Of a stretch of DNA of 64,000 nt, positions 17,741 to 26,601 are shown one piece after another. The translations under genes were made by a program, and so were the position numbers. The DNA is from JALHNI01 sp044226365 (lineage in GTDB: Bacteria; Acidobacteriota; Terriglobia; Bryobacterales; Bryobacteraceae), in NCBI GenBank assembly GCA_044226365.1, contig JBGAHE010000003.1, positions 79,447 through 143,446 of the forward strand, read 5' to 3'. Every line of letters begins with the position of its first letter. Within the stretch, counting starts at the first letter, position 1. Below the pieces are notes generated by a model. It saw only the letters and a list, made by a program, of their open reading frames with translations. It was not told the DNA's origin and made no database searches.

Positions 17741-20155
17741 GTGCCACTGTCGGCGAAACTTTATATTGGCGCACAGCTGGGGATCTCGGTCGGCGTGGTG
17801 CTTTGGGTCACGACACGATTCGAGTGTCAGGACCCCTGGCGTCTGCTCGCCTATTTTGTCCTCGGCGTGATCGGTTCGCTGGTGAAAGTACGCCTGCCCG
17901 GGATCGAAGGCACGATGTCGGTCAGCTTCCTGGTCATCATCCTCGCCATTGCCGAGCTCAGCATTGGAGAGGGCGTGCTGATTGGCTCCGCCAGCGCCCT
18001 GCTGCAGTGCTTCTGGAAGGCGCGCAACAAGGTCCGGCCGATTCAGGTAGCCTTCAGCGTCGCCGGCACTTGCAACGCCATCGCGGTAGCCTACATCGCC
18101 ACCCGCCGGCTGGCTGAGTTCACCGGCCATAACATCTTGCTCGAACTCTCGGTTGCCGCCTGCGTCTACTTCATCTTCAATACCTCTCCCGTCGCGGGCA
18201 TCATCGCCCTCACCGGCAAAAAGCCCTTCCTGGCTGTCTGGCGGGAATGCTACTTCTGGTCCCTGCCTTACTTCGTCCTGGGCGCGGCGCTCGTCGCCAA
18301 CTTGATCTACCTCAAGCAGGTCGCCGGCTGGCAAAGCTTCCTGATGGTGATGCCGCTGATGTATTGGGTTTACCACTCTTACAGCCTCTATCTGGGCCGG
18401 CTGGAAGCGGAGAAGGCCCATGTCGAGGACATGGCCGGCCTCCATCTGCGGACGATCGAATCGCTGGCGCTGGCCATCGAAGCCAAGGATCAGACCACCC
18501 ACGATCATCTCCGCCGCGTGGAGACCTACGCCGTCGAGATTGGCAAAGAGCTCAACCTGCCTGAGAACCAGATCCAGGCCTTGCGCGCCGCCGCCCTGCT
18601 CCACGACATCGGCAAACTGGCCGTCCCGGAGCATATCATCGCCAAACCGGGCAAGTTGACCCCGGAAGAGTTCGAGAAGATGAAGATCCATCCGGTGGTC
18701 GGCGCTCAGATTCTCGACAAGGTTGGCTTTCCCTACCCCGTGGTACCGATCGTCCGTTCGCACCACGAGAAATGGGACGGTAGTGGCTATCCGGACGGCT
18801 TGAAAGGCGAGGATATCCCTATCGGCGCGCGAATCCTCTCCGCCGTTGACTGTCTCGACGCACTCGCGTCGGACCGTCAGTACCGTCGCGCGCTGCCTCT
18901 CGATGACGCCATGGCCCACGTGCTGCGCGAAGCCGGCAAGGCGTTCGACCCCCGCGTCGTCGAGATCCTGCACCGGCGCTATCGCGAGCTCGAGCAAGCG
19001 GCACAGGCATCGTCCGGGCGGCAGAGCGAGGCTTTGCAAGTCGATCTCAAGGTGGAACGCGGCGCTAGCCCTGACGCCGGGTTCGAAGCCGCCCCGGAAA
19101 CGAACGCCGAGCCGGTGGACTTCCGCACCGCCATTTCCGCCGCCCGTCAGGAAGCGCAGTTGTTGCTCGAAATGACCGCCGATCTCGGCAAGAGCCTGAG
19201 TCTGGTGGATACGCTCAGTTGCCTCACCGAACGCCTCAAGAAGATCGCCCCGTACGACGCCATCGCCGTCTACCTGGTGCGAGGCCAGGAACTGGTTCCC
19301 GAGTACGTCAGCGGCGAGAACTTCCGCCTCTTCTCTTCCCTGCGCGTGCCGCTGGGCGAAGGCCTCTCGGGTTGGGTCGCGGAAAACAACAAGGCCATCA
19401 TCAACGGCAATCCGTCGGTCGAGCCCGGCTATCTGAAGGACCCCTCAAAGTTCAGCACCCTCCAAGCCGCGCTTTCGGTACCCCTCGAAGGGCCCAACGG
19501 CATGGTGGGCGTGTTGTCTCTCTATCGCGCGGAGGCGGAGTCCTTCACCAACGACCATCTGCGCATTTTGCTCGCCATCGCCCACAAGATGGCCCACGCC
19601 ATCGAGAACGCCTTGCGTTACCAGAAGATGGAGTCGAGCGCCACGCTCGACGGATTGACGGGTCTGCCGAACGCCAAGTCGATGTTCCTGCAGTTGGATG
19701 CCGAACTCTCCCGCGCCAAGCGGCAGGACAGCGAGTTGGCCGTCCTGGTTTGCGATCTCGACGGCTTCAAGGCCGTCAACGACCGTTGGGGGCATTTGGA
19801 AGGTAATCGCGTCCTGAAACTCGTCGCCGACGGTTTCCGCCAGGTTTGCCGCGAGTACGACTACGTCGCGCGCATGGGCGGCGACGAATTCGTCCTGCTG
19901 TTTCCGGGCACCTCAGAGGAAACGACCCATCATTTCGCGGCGCGTCTCACCGAAGTCGCCGAGGCGGCCGGCCGGGAGGTTACCGGCACGGATCTACTGT
20001 CCATCAGTTGGGGAGCGTCCTACTACGGAGCGGACGGTCAGGATGCGGAAGCGCTACTGGCTGAGGCCGACAAGCGCATGTATCGCTATAAGCACGAACA
20101 TAAAAAGCGGCGGGGCATCCCCGGACGCGATCGGCCTGTGCCCTTGAGCGCTTAA
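17741..20155 (+). CDS. Membrane-bound HD-GYP phosphodiesterase with GAF and GGDEF domains
   Basis: An 804-aa protein starting with GTG at 17741. About seven membrane helices span residues 1-215 in a MASE-like sensor. The HD-GYP domain lies at about 227-420, with HDHLRRVETYA, LLHDIGKLAVPEH and HHEKWDGSGYPDG all intact, so cyclic-di-GMP hydrolysis to GMP is expected. A GAF domain follows at about 470-625, then a GGDEF domain at about 637-797 with an intact GGDEF motif near residue 712 (diguanylate cyclase). Carrying both a synthase and an HD-GYP hydrolase in one chain implies switching by the GAF or membrane input. The 3' end overlaps convergent infC by 4 nt. No clear ribosome binding site precedes the GTG. 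Confidence 0.9.
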   Translation: MPLSAKLYIGAQLGISVGVVLWVTTRFECQDPWRLLAYFVLGVIGSLVKVRLPGIEGTMSVSFLVIILAIAELSIGEGVLIGSASALLQCFWKARNKVRPIQVAFSVAGTCNAIAVAYIATRRLAEFTGHNILLELSVAACVYFIFNTSPVAGIIALTGKKPFLAVWRECYFWSLPYFVLGAALVANLIYLKQVAGWQSFLMVMPLMYWVYHSYSLYLGRLEAEKAHVEDMAGLHLRTIESLALAIEAKDQTTHDHLRRVETYAVEIGKELNLPENQIQALRAAALLHDIGKLAVPEHIIAKPGKLTPEEFEKMKIHPVVGAQILDKVGFPYPVVPIVRSHHEKWDGSGYPDGLKGEDIPIGARILSAVDCLDALASDRQYRRALPLDDAMAHVLREAGKAFDPRVVEILHRRYRELEQAAQASSGRQSEALQVDLKVERGASPDAGFEAAPETNAEPVDFRTAISAARQEAQLLLEMTADLGKSLSLVDTLSCLTERLKKIAPYDAIAVYLVRGQELVPEYVSGENFRLFSSLRVPLGEGLSGWVAENNKAIINGNPSVEPGYLKDPSKFSTLQAALSVPLEGPNGMVGVLSLYRAEAESFTNDHLRILLAIAHKMAHAIENALRYQKMESSATLDGLTGLPNAKSMFLQLDAELSRAKRQDSELAVLVCDLDGFKAVNDRWGHLEGNRVLKLVADGFRQVCREYDYVARMGGDEFVLLFPGTSEETTHHFAARLTEVAEAAGREVTGTDLLSISWGASYYGADGQDAEALLAEADKRMYRYKHEHKKRRGIPGRDRPVPLSA

Positions 20156-20757
20156 GCGGTGGGACCCGGCTCGGGCGGCTTGCCCCCGGTTTCCTTGGGC
20201 TTCACTGGCGTATCTTTCTTGAGCGGCGAAATAATCACGTGTGCGTTACGGCCTTCCAGCCGCGGAGTGCCTTCCGTGATGCCGACGTCCTTCAGGTCCG
20301 CCGAGAAACGCTGCAGAAGTTTCTGCCCAAGATCCACGTGAGCAATTTCACGCCCACGGAACTGCACGACAGCCTTGACGCGGTTGCCTTCCTTCAGAAA
20401 ACGCGTCGCGTTCTTCTTCTTGAAGTCGTAGTCATGGTCGTCGGTGTTCGGACGGAACTTGATCTCCTTCACGAGGATGATGTGCTGTTTCTTCTTAGCC
20501 TCGTGATCCTTTTTCTTCTTCTCGTACTGCCATTGGCCATAGTCCATCGCCTTGGCCACGGGCGGGTCGGCGGTGGGGGCAATCACAATGAGGTCGAGCC
20601 CCAGATCCTGGGCGCGACGGACGGCAGCCTGAGTGGGCATTACTTCCACGGAGCCGTCGGGGAAAACCGCTCGCACTTGCGGCGCGCGGATCGCCTCATT
20701 CACATTTTCTCTGATCTTCTGAACGCGGCGAGGAGGGAAAGTTCTGGGTGGGTACAT
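20152..20757 (-). CDS. infC: Translation initiation factor IF-3
   Basis: A 201-aa protein matching IF-3 over both domains. The N-terminal domain shows VNEAIRAPQVRAVFPDG and LDLIVIAPTADPPVAKAMDY. A lysine-rich linker (QWQYEKKKKDHEAKKKQ) follows, and the C-terminal 30S-binding domain shows KEIKFRPNTDDHDYDFKKKN and LKEGNRVKAVVQFRGREI. IF-3 binds the 30S subunit and checks the initiator tRNA and start codon. The usual downstream partners rpmI and rplT are missing: the gene is followed at once by the convergent HD-GYP gene. A 6-bp hairpin (20771-20785, AGGCTC-GGC-GAGCCT) lies just upstream. The 40-residue C-terminal tail past the core is Pro/Lys rich. Confidence 0.96.
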   Translation of the reverse strand: MYPPRTFPPRRVQKIRENVNEAIRAPQVRAVFPDGSVEVMPTQAAVRRAQDLGLDLIVIAPTADPPVAKAMDYGQWQYEKKKKDHEAKKKQHIILVKEIKFRPNTDDHDYDFKKKNATRFLKEGNRVKAVVQFRGREIAHVDLGQKLLQRFSADLKDVGITEGTPRLEGRNAHVIISPLKKDTPVKPKETGGKPPEPGPTA

Positions 20758-21054
20758 GCAGACGAGTTAGAGGCTCGGCGAGCCTGGATGGGACCCATAG
20801 CGAGAGGTCGAAATGTACAGCATTGCCCTGAGAGTACCAGATTTTTCTGGCTCTGCAAATCAATTTATCAATGAGATGCAACCAATTGCACCCCATTGGA
20901 GGGTAAGTTTACCCGCTGATGCGGGGCAATCGACAGAATTTCCCGCGCAGAATCCAACTGCTTAGCGTTTCCAAACCTAAAGGGATACACGGTTTCTTAC
21001 GACAGAAGTACTGGGACCTTCAGCCTGTGTGGGGGAGGGTCGGAACAAGGAAAC
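20758..21054. other. 297-nt intergenic region with clustered inverted repeats
   Basis: Shared upstream region of infC (minus) and the CHASE-PAS-GGDEF-EAL gene (plus). It is less GC-rich than its surroundings. Inverted repeats seen: AGGCTC/GAGCCT (20771-20785), CCAGA-TTTT-TCTGG (20837-20850), CCAAT/ATTGG (20882-20899), GGGTAA-GT-TTACCC (20901-20914) and CCCGC-TGAT-GCGGG (20912-20925); the last two overlap and could be alternative folds. An AAGGAAAC ribosome binding site precedes the ATG at 21055. I could not match it to the cyclic-di-GMP or TPP riboswitch consensus. Confidence 0.4.
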
Positions 21055-24000
21055 ATGGCGCGCTTACGTCCCATTGGAGTTCGAGTCTTTTTGCTGATCC
21101 TCTCAGTGGTCGGCGTTGCACTATCGTTCTTTCTCGAAGCCAACCTCCGCGAGCGGGAAGACGACAAACTTAGAGACCGCATTGCGGGCGACTTCACGCG
21201 CCTGAGCGCCACCGTCCGCAAGGACGTGACCGCCGAAACCGACGCCCTGCGGGCGATGGCCCAGGGCTTCAGCCGCACCCCCGACTTAACCGTCGCCGAG
21301 TTTACCAGCGTGGCCGACCGGTTCCTCACCGAACATCGCGGCGTGGTCGCCCTTGGCTATACTGACCCTTCGTTTGACCTGAAATACTCCACCCCGCCCC
21401 GCTTTGTGTCCTCGATCGAAAAGGCGCACGAGATGATCCGCGCCAACCGCGGCTTCCTCCTGAGCGACGCCGTCACCGAGAACGAATGGAAAGTCTCCGA
21501 GCCGATTCAGGTCGTCGACCGCGGCAAGGTCTTCGTGATCTATTTGCCCGTCCGCCGCACCGGCCGGCCCACCGAACTGGTCGTCGCCGTGATGCACCTG
21601 CAACTCACCCTCGACTCTTTGTTCGAGCGCGCGATCCCTAAGGAATACAACCTCAAGCTGATCGACGGCTACACGCCAATTTATGAACGCGGCCCCCGCA
21701 ACTCGGATCCCGCGATTCCGTCGTTCGACGACGAGATCTCTGTGCTGACGGCTAAGTGGAAGGTCCGCCTCCGTCCGACTCTGGCCATCGCCCAGTCGAC
21801 GAAGACCGTCCTGCCGCGCATGGTGCTGTGGGGCGGACTGCTCATTTCCGGCCTCATCGCCCTGCTGGTTGCCTACCAGACCCTGCTGTTCCGTCAAATG
21901 GACCGAGAGCAGGCCCTGCAATCCGATTGGGCGTCGCGTTGGGATAAGGCCCTGGGCGGTGCCGTCAAGGCCGCAACCTCCACCAAGACCATCCCCGCCG
22001 AGGAGCCCTCGTTGCTGGCCGGCCTCACCGCTGCCGCGCAAAGCAGTGGCCCGCGCACCCATCGCAAGATGGGCCTGGCGGAGAGTTCTCCGTGGGTGGC
22101 CGCCATCGCGGGCGTCACCGACCCCGTATTCGTCTCCGAACCTTCGTCCGCTCTCGACGCCGGTACGCCTATCTCATACGTGAACGACGCCTTCGTCCAG
22201 GCCACCGGATTTGAGGCTCACGAAATCATTGGCAAGACGCCGCGCCTGCTTCAGGGCGTCAACACCGACAAACGCGCGCTCGACGACATTCGCCAGGCCC
22301 AGAACCGCCGTTCGCCCTATCAGGGCGAACTCACTCTCTACCGGAAAAATGGAACGCCGTTCGAGACGCAAGTCTCCATGCGTCCGGTGGTCGACGAGTT
22401 CGGCAAGCCCAGCTACTGGATCTTCATGCTTCAGCCGGTCACCGCGCCGGCGTCCTTCCCGGTCCCTGAAGCGGCCCCCGCGGTCGCGGCTCCGGAAACT
22501 GCCCCGCCACTCGCCGAGACCCAGTTGCCCCCCGCGGAAGTCCCCGCAGGATCGGTGGAAGAAACCGTGGCCAAGCTCCGTGCCCTCCGCGCCCAAGCCG
22601 CTCAGGAACCGCCGTTGGCCCCCGAAACGGAACCGGTAGCCGCCCCGGCGGCGCGCAGCGCGAACAACGGCGCCGTCGATGCTCTCGAAATGCTGATCGA
22701 AGCTTCGCCGCTGGCGGTGATGGGCTGCGACCTGCACGGCGCGGTCACCTTCTGGAACCATGCCGCCGAGCGGCTATTCGGTTGGAAGGAAGAAGAGCTC
22801 ATCGGACGCCCCGTACCGCTGCTGCCCGGTGGCTTCTTGCCGCCGCCGTCCGCAGTCCGGTCCACCAGCGACGACCGGAACATCCTCGAAGCCGAACTCA
22901 ATCGCCAGCGGAAGGACGGCTCGACCATCGACGTCAGCGTCTGGGCCGCGCCTATCCGCGACCCCCAGGGCGAGATGTTCTCGTGGATCGCCTTCTTCGC
23001 CGACATCTCCGATCGCAAGCGGGCCGAAGCGGAGTTGCGGCGCCGCGCGGAACACTTCCGCACCCTGATCGACCGCACGCAGGATATTGTCGCTGTCGTC
23101 GACGCCGACAGCACCATTCAGTATCTGAACCCCGCCGTCGAACGGGCTCTGGGCTTCGAAGCCTCGGAACTGGTCGGGCAAAAGGGTCTCGACTACGTCC
23201 GCCCGGCCGACCGCACTCGCGCGCTGTCGACGCTCACCTCGGCGCTCGCCAACGAGACCGGCCCCACCCGTTTCGACATTCAGCACAAAGACGGTACCTG
23301 GCGCACGCTCGAAGCCGTTGCCGCACGCTTGCTCGAGGCAGGCGAAGGCTCGCCCACCTTCGTTCTCAACGCCCGCGATGTCACCGGCCGCCTCAGCGTG
23401 CCGGACACCACGCTGCAAACGCAGGTGATCGACGCCGTCACCGACGCCGTCACCACCTTCGCCCTCGATTTCCACGTTCTCTCCATGAATCCATCTGCGC
23501 GCCGGATCTTCCGTCTCGAATCGGCCAACCTCGCCGGCCAGCGCACCGAAGAGTTGCTGCGCGGTTGGACCCTCACACCCTCTCGCGAAGAGATCCGCCA
23601 GCACGTCATTCAGAAGCAAGGCTGGAAAGGCGAGATCCGTTACCGCGATCCCAAGGGCGTGGCCCTCGTCCTGGAAACGTCGGTGGCCTTGGTGCACAAC
23701 GCCCAGGGAGCGCTCACCGGCTACGTGGCCATCCAACGCGATGTCACCGAAAGCAACCGCGCCTCGGAAGCGTTGCGCTCAAGCGAAGAACGTTACGCCC
23801 TGGCCGCGCAAAGCACCAACGACGGCATCTTTGATTGGGACCTGCGGAAAGAAGAGATCTACTATTCGCCGCGCTGGAAGCAGATGCTCGGCTACACCGA
23901 CAACGACATCGTCGGCCTGCCCGACGAGTGGTTCATGCTCGTTCATCCGGACGACGTTCAGAACCTTAAGGCGCAGGTCGCGCGACACCTCAAGGGCCAG

Positions 24001-25482
24001 GTCTCCGTTCTCGAAGGCGAGTACCGCATCCGCCGTAAAGACGGCCAGTATGTCTGGATGCTCGCGCGCGCCCTGGCCGTGCGCGACAACAAAGGTGTCG
24101 CCATCCGGCTGGTCGGCTCACAAAGCGACATCAGCGAGCAGAAGGCCGTCGAAGACCAACTCCTCCACGAAGCCTTCCACGACGCGCTTACCGGTTTGCC
24201 GAATCGGGTGCTCTTTGTCGATCGCCTCGGCGTTCTGGTGGACCGGGCGCGCCACGGCAAGTCACCCAAGCATTTCGCCGTCCTGTTTGTCGATGTGGAC
24301 CGCTTCAAGTACGTCAACGACAGTCTCGGCCACCTGGCCGGCGACGAATTCCTCATCGAAGTCGGACGCCGCCTCCAGTCCTGTATCAGCGAAAAGGACA
24401 CGCTCGCCCGTTACGGCGGCGACGAATTCACCATTCTTCTCGATCAGATGTCTGGTGCGTGGGCCGTCCAGGCCTTCTGCGAAAAACTGCAGAAAGCCAT
24501 GTCCGCGCCGTTTGAATATCAGGGGCAGGAATACTACTCAAGTGTCAGCGTCGGCAGCACCTTCAGCGCCTTGGGCTACGATCGCCCCGACGACATGATG
24601 CGCGACGCTGACACCGCCCTCTATCAGGCGAAGTCACGCGGCCGCGGCCGCCATGTCCCGTTCGACAAGTCGATGCACGCCGAGGCCCAGGCCAAGCTGC
24701 AGCTCGAAGCCGACCTGCGCCGCGCCATTGAGCGCCGCGAGTTCCGCATTCTCTATCAACCGCTCATCGCTTTGGGCATGGGCAACCAGCAAGGCCGCCT
24801 CGCGGGCTTCGAAGCCCTGGTCCGCTGGCATCACCCCACCCGCGGCGTCCTCGCGCCGTCGCAGTTCCTGCCGGCAGCCGAGGAGACGGGCCTCATCCTC
24901 GACATCGATCGTTGGGTGCTGCGCGAAGCCTGTCTGCAGATGCGGACGTGGCAAACCATGTATCCGCACCGTCTGCCGCTGCATGTCAGCGTCAACCTCT
25001 CGGGTCAGCACTTCCTGCAGTTGGATCTCGCCCAACAGATTCGCACCATCCTGAAGGAAACGACGCTCAATCCGGAGTTCCTGCGCATTGAGCTCACCGA
25101 GAGCGTGCTGGTCAAGAATCCCACCGCGAGCGAGGTCTTCCGTGAACTGCGTGAGATAAAGGTCCAACTGAACCTCGACGACTTCGGCACCGGCTACTCG
25201 TCGTTCTCCTACCTGAATCGCTTCCCAGTGGACCGCCTGAAGATCGACAAGAGCTTCGTGATGGCGATGACCGGCAATGGCCAGAATACGGAGATCGTCC
25301 GCACGATCCTGCAATTGGCGCACAACCTGAAGCTGAACGTGGTCGCTGAAGGCGTCGAAACCGCCGAACAACTGGAGAGCCTCCGCGCCTTCGGTTGCGA
25401 GTTCGCGCAGGGCTACCACCTGGCATATCCGCTCGAAGGCGACTCGGCCGGTGAACTGATCGCGTCGGGGCGGCGCTGGTAG
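21055..25482 (+). CDS. CHASE-PAS-GGDEF-EAL cyclic-di-GMP signalling protein
   Basis: A 1475-aa membrane protein. A first helix (about 8-25), a CHASE-type extracytoplasmic sensor (about 30-250) and a second helix (about 257-280) are followed by about five PAS domains: near 350-460, 542-660, 662-782, 785-902 and 905-1032. A GGDEF domain (about 1032-1195, motif YGGDEF near 1120) and an EAL domain (about 1212-1471) complete it. The EAL signature residues are present: GFEALVRW, RIELTES, DDFGTGYSS, LKIDKSF and VAEGVET. Both active sites look intact, so either activity may dominate. The first PAS is LOV-like in layout but has TPRLLQG where a photoactive LOV would have NCRFLQ, so it lacks the flavin-adduct cysteine. 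A Pro/Ala-rich linker separates PAS1 and PAS2. Confidence 0.94.
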   Translation: MARLRPIGVRVFLLILSVVGVALSFFLEANLREREDDKLRDRIAGDFTRLSATVRKDVTAETDALRAMAQGFSRTPDLTVAEFTSVADRFLTEHRGVVALGYTDPSFDLKYSTPPRFVSSIEKAHEMIRANRGFLLSDAVTENEWKVSEPIQVVDRGKVFVIYLPVRRTGRPTELVVAVMHLQLTLDSLFERAIPKEYNLKLIDGYTPIYERGPRNSDPAIPSFDDEISVLTAKWKVRLRPTLAIAQSTKTVLPRMVLWGGLLISGLIALLVAYQTLLFRQMDREQALQSDWASRWDKALGGAVKAATSTKTIPAEEPSLLAGLTAAAQSSGPRTHRKMGLAESSPWVAAIAGVTDPVFVSEPSSALDAGTPISYVNDAFVQATGFEAHEIIGKTPRLLQGVNTDKRALDDIRQAQNRRSPYQGELTLYRKNGTPFETQVSMRPVVDEFGKPSYWIFMLQPVTAPASFPVPEAAPAVAAPETAPPLAETQLPPAEVPAGSVEETVAKLRALRAQAAQEPPLAPETEPVAAPAARSANNGAVDALEMLIEASPLAVMGCDLHGAVTFWNHAAERLFGWKEEELIGRPVPLLPGGFLPPPSAVRSTSDDRNILEAELNRQRKDGSTIDVSVWAAPIRDPQGEMFSWIAFFADISDRKRAEAELRRRAEHFRTLIDRTQDIVAVVDADSTIQYLNPAVERALGFEASELVGQKGLDYVRPADRTRALSTLTSALANETGPTRFDIQHKDGTWRTLEAVAARLLEAGEGSPTFVLNARDVTGRLSVPDTTLQTQVIDAVTDAVTTFALDFHVLSMNPSARRIFRLESANLAGQRTEELLRGWTLTPSREEIRQHVIQKQGWKGEIRYRDPKGVALVLETSVALVHNAQGALTGYVAIQRDVTESNRASEALRSSEERYALAAQSTNDGIFDWDLRKEEIYYSPRWKQMLGYTDNDIVGLPDEWFMLVHPDDVQNLKAQVARHLKGQVSVLEGEYRIRRKDGQYVWMLARALAVRDNKGVAIRLVGSQSDISEQKAVEDQLLHEAFHDALTGLPNRVLFVDRLGVLVDRARHGKSPKHFAVLFVDVDRFKYVNDSLGHLAGDEFLIEVGRRLQSCISEKDTLARYGGDEFTILLDQMSGAWAVQAFCEKLQKAMSAPFEYQGQEYYSSVSVGSTFSALGYDRPDDMMRDADTALYQAKSRGRGRHVPFDKSMHAEAQAKLQLEADLRRAIERREFRILYQPLIALGMGNQQGRLAGFEALVRWHHPTRGVLAPSQFLPAAEETGLILDIDRWVLREACLQMRTWQTMYPHRLPLHVSVNLSGQHFLQLDLAQQIRTILKETTLNPEFLRIELTESVLVKNPTASEVFRELREIKVQLNLDDFGTGYSSFSYLNRFPVDRLKIDKSFVMAMTGNGQNTEIVRTILQLAHNLKLNVVAEGVETAEQLESLRAFGCEFAQGYHLAYPLEGDSAGELIASGRRW

Positions 25483-25486
25483 CGCT

Positions 25487-26560
25487 CTACTTCGGGAACT
25501 GTTTCGCGTCGATCGTCGGGATCAGCCGCAGTGAGTTCTTGTAGTAAATCTTCTTGAGTACCTCGTCGGGCAGTTCAAGGCCATACATGCGCCAGAAAGC
25601 ATGTCGCTTGCGATAGTACTCGAAGTATTCGTCGCCGCTCTCGAGCACGCGGAAGTAGGTATCGAACTCGCGCACGGCCCAAGTATCTTTGCCCATGAAG
25701 AGACGATCCTGATACTTGGTGCAGAACTGCCGCGCGAACTTCGGCTGGCGGCCAAACTCATAGATCACCGCCGCGATGTCGCAATGCATGTTGGGCATCT
25801 CGTCAAACATGCGGCCCAGCTTGCCGAGGTCGCCACCCAGCCAGCCCAGATGCGCCTGCACGAAGTTGATGTCGCGGTGACGCTTGAAGAGCGTGTAAGC
25901 CTCGTCCATGAGTTGCTCCCAGGAACCCTCCTTGGCCGGATCCTTTCGCCGGGAGGGAATCTCGGTCAACTCCTGATACTTCTCGTTGAACTTGTCCACC
26001 GGATCCCAGAACGGCTTCGGATCCGCCGTGTGAATCAGCACCATTAATTTGTATTTGGCAATCACCCGGAACGAGGGCTCAAAGCGTGCGTCGGTCACCG
26101 CCACGCGGACGCCTTTGCCGTCCTTCGTGTTCATCCCGAACTGCTTGAAAAACTTCACGCCCTGGCAGCCCGCCTTGATGTCTTCTTCGAGCGTGGTCGC
26201 TGCGCGCTGCGCGTAGCCCGGGTCGTCGAGATTCGTCAGGTCGAGATTGCAGAACACCGCAAAGCGCTTGCCATGCCGCGCCTTCATGTTCTTGATGCCT
26301 TCCCGAAACTTCGGCCCGAAACCGCCTGAGAGATTCACCATGGTCTGCAGATTCAGGCTGTCCATCTCCTTCACCAGCGCGTCGAGCTTGTCCTGCGGCA
26401 TCATCGTGTTCTGATGGCCGTGAATGTCGATAAAGGGAAACTTGGCCCGCGTAATCGGATGCTCAGGCACCACCAGCGTCGACTTCGGGGAATACTCCTG
26501 AATTGTCATCTGGGCTACGAGGGCCGCTCCCACTAAAGACAAGCAAATTAAGGGTTTCAT
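25487..26560 (-). CDS. Secreted amidohydrolase-2 family protein
   Basis: A 357-aa protein with signal peptide MKPLICLSLVGAALVAQMTI. It is a TIM-barrel metal hydrolase of the amidohydrolase-2 (PF04909) type: FPFIDIHGHQNTM supplies the first metal ligands, followed by LMVLIHTADPK, NFVQAHLGWLGGDLG and LFMGKDTW. Family members hydrolyse or decarboxylate ring or carboxylate substrates; export suggests an environmental substrate. A TATACT box lies 11 nt before the ATG on the minus strand. It ends 5 nt from the convergent GGDEF-EAL gene. Confidence 0.82.
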   Translation of the reverse strand: MKPLICLSLVGAALVAQMTIQEYSPKSTLVVPEHPITRAKFPFIDIHGHQNTMMPQDKLDALVKEMDSLNLQTMVNLSGGFGPKFREGIKNMKARHGKRFAVFCNLDLTNLDDPGYAQRAATTLEEDIKAGCQGVKFFKQFGMNTKDGKGVRVAVTDARFEPSFRVIAKYKLMVLIHTADPKPFWDPVDKFNEKYQELTEIPSRRKDPAKEGSWEQLMDEAYTLFKRHRDINFVQAHLGWLGGDLGKLGRMFDEMPNMHCDIAAVIYEFGRQPKFARQFCTKYQDRLFMGKDTWAVREFDTYFRVLESGDEYFEYYRKRHAFWRMYGLELPDEVLKKIYYKNSLRLIPTIDAKQFPK

Positions 26561-26601
26561 GGTTGCTAATCAGTATATCCAGGCCTGTCGATAGACGGTT
26601 T

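Noticed and set aside
20758..21054. Cyclic-di-GMP or TPP riboswitch
   Set aside because: CTGAGA and GGGTAA-like elements occur, but the conserved cores of these riboswitches are not present.
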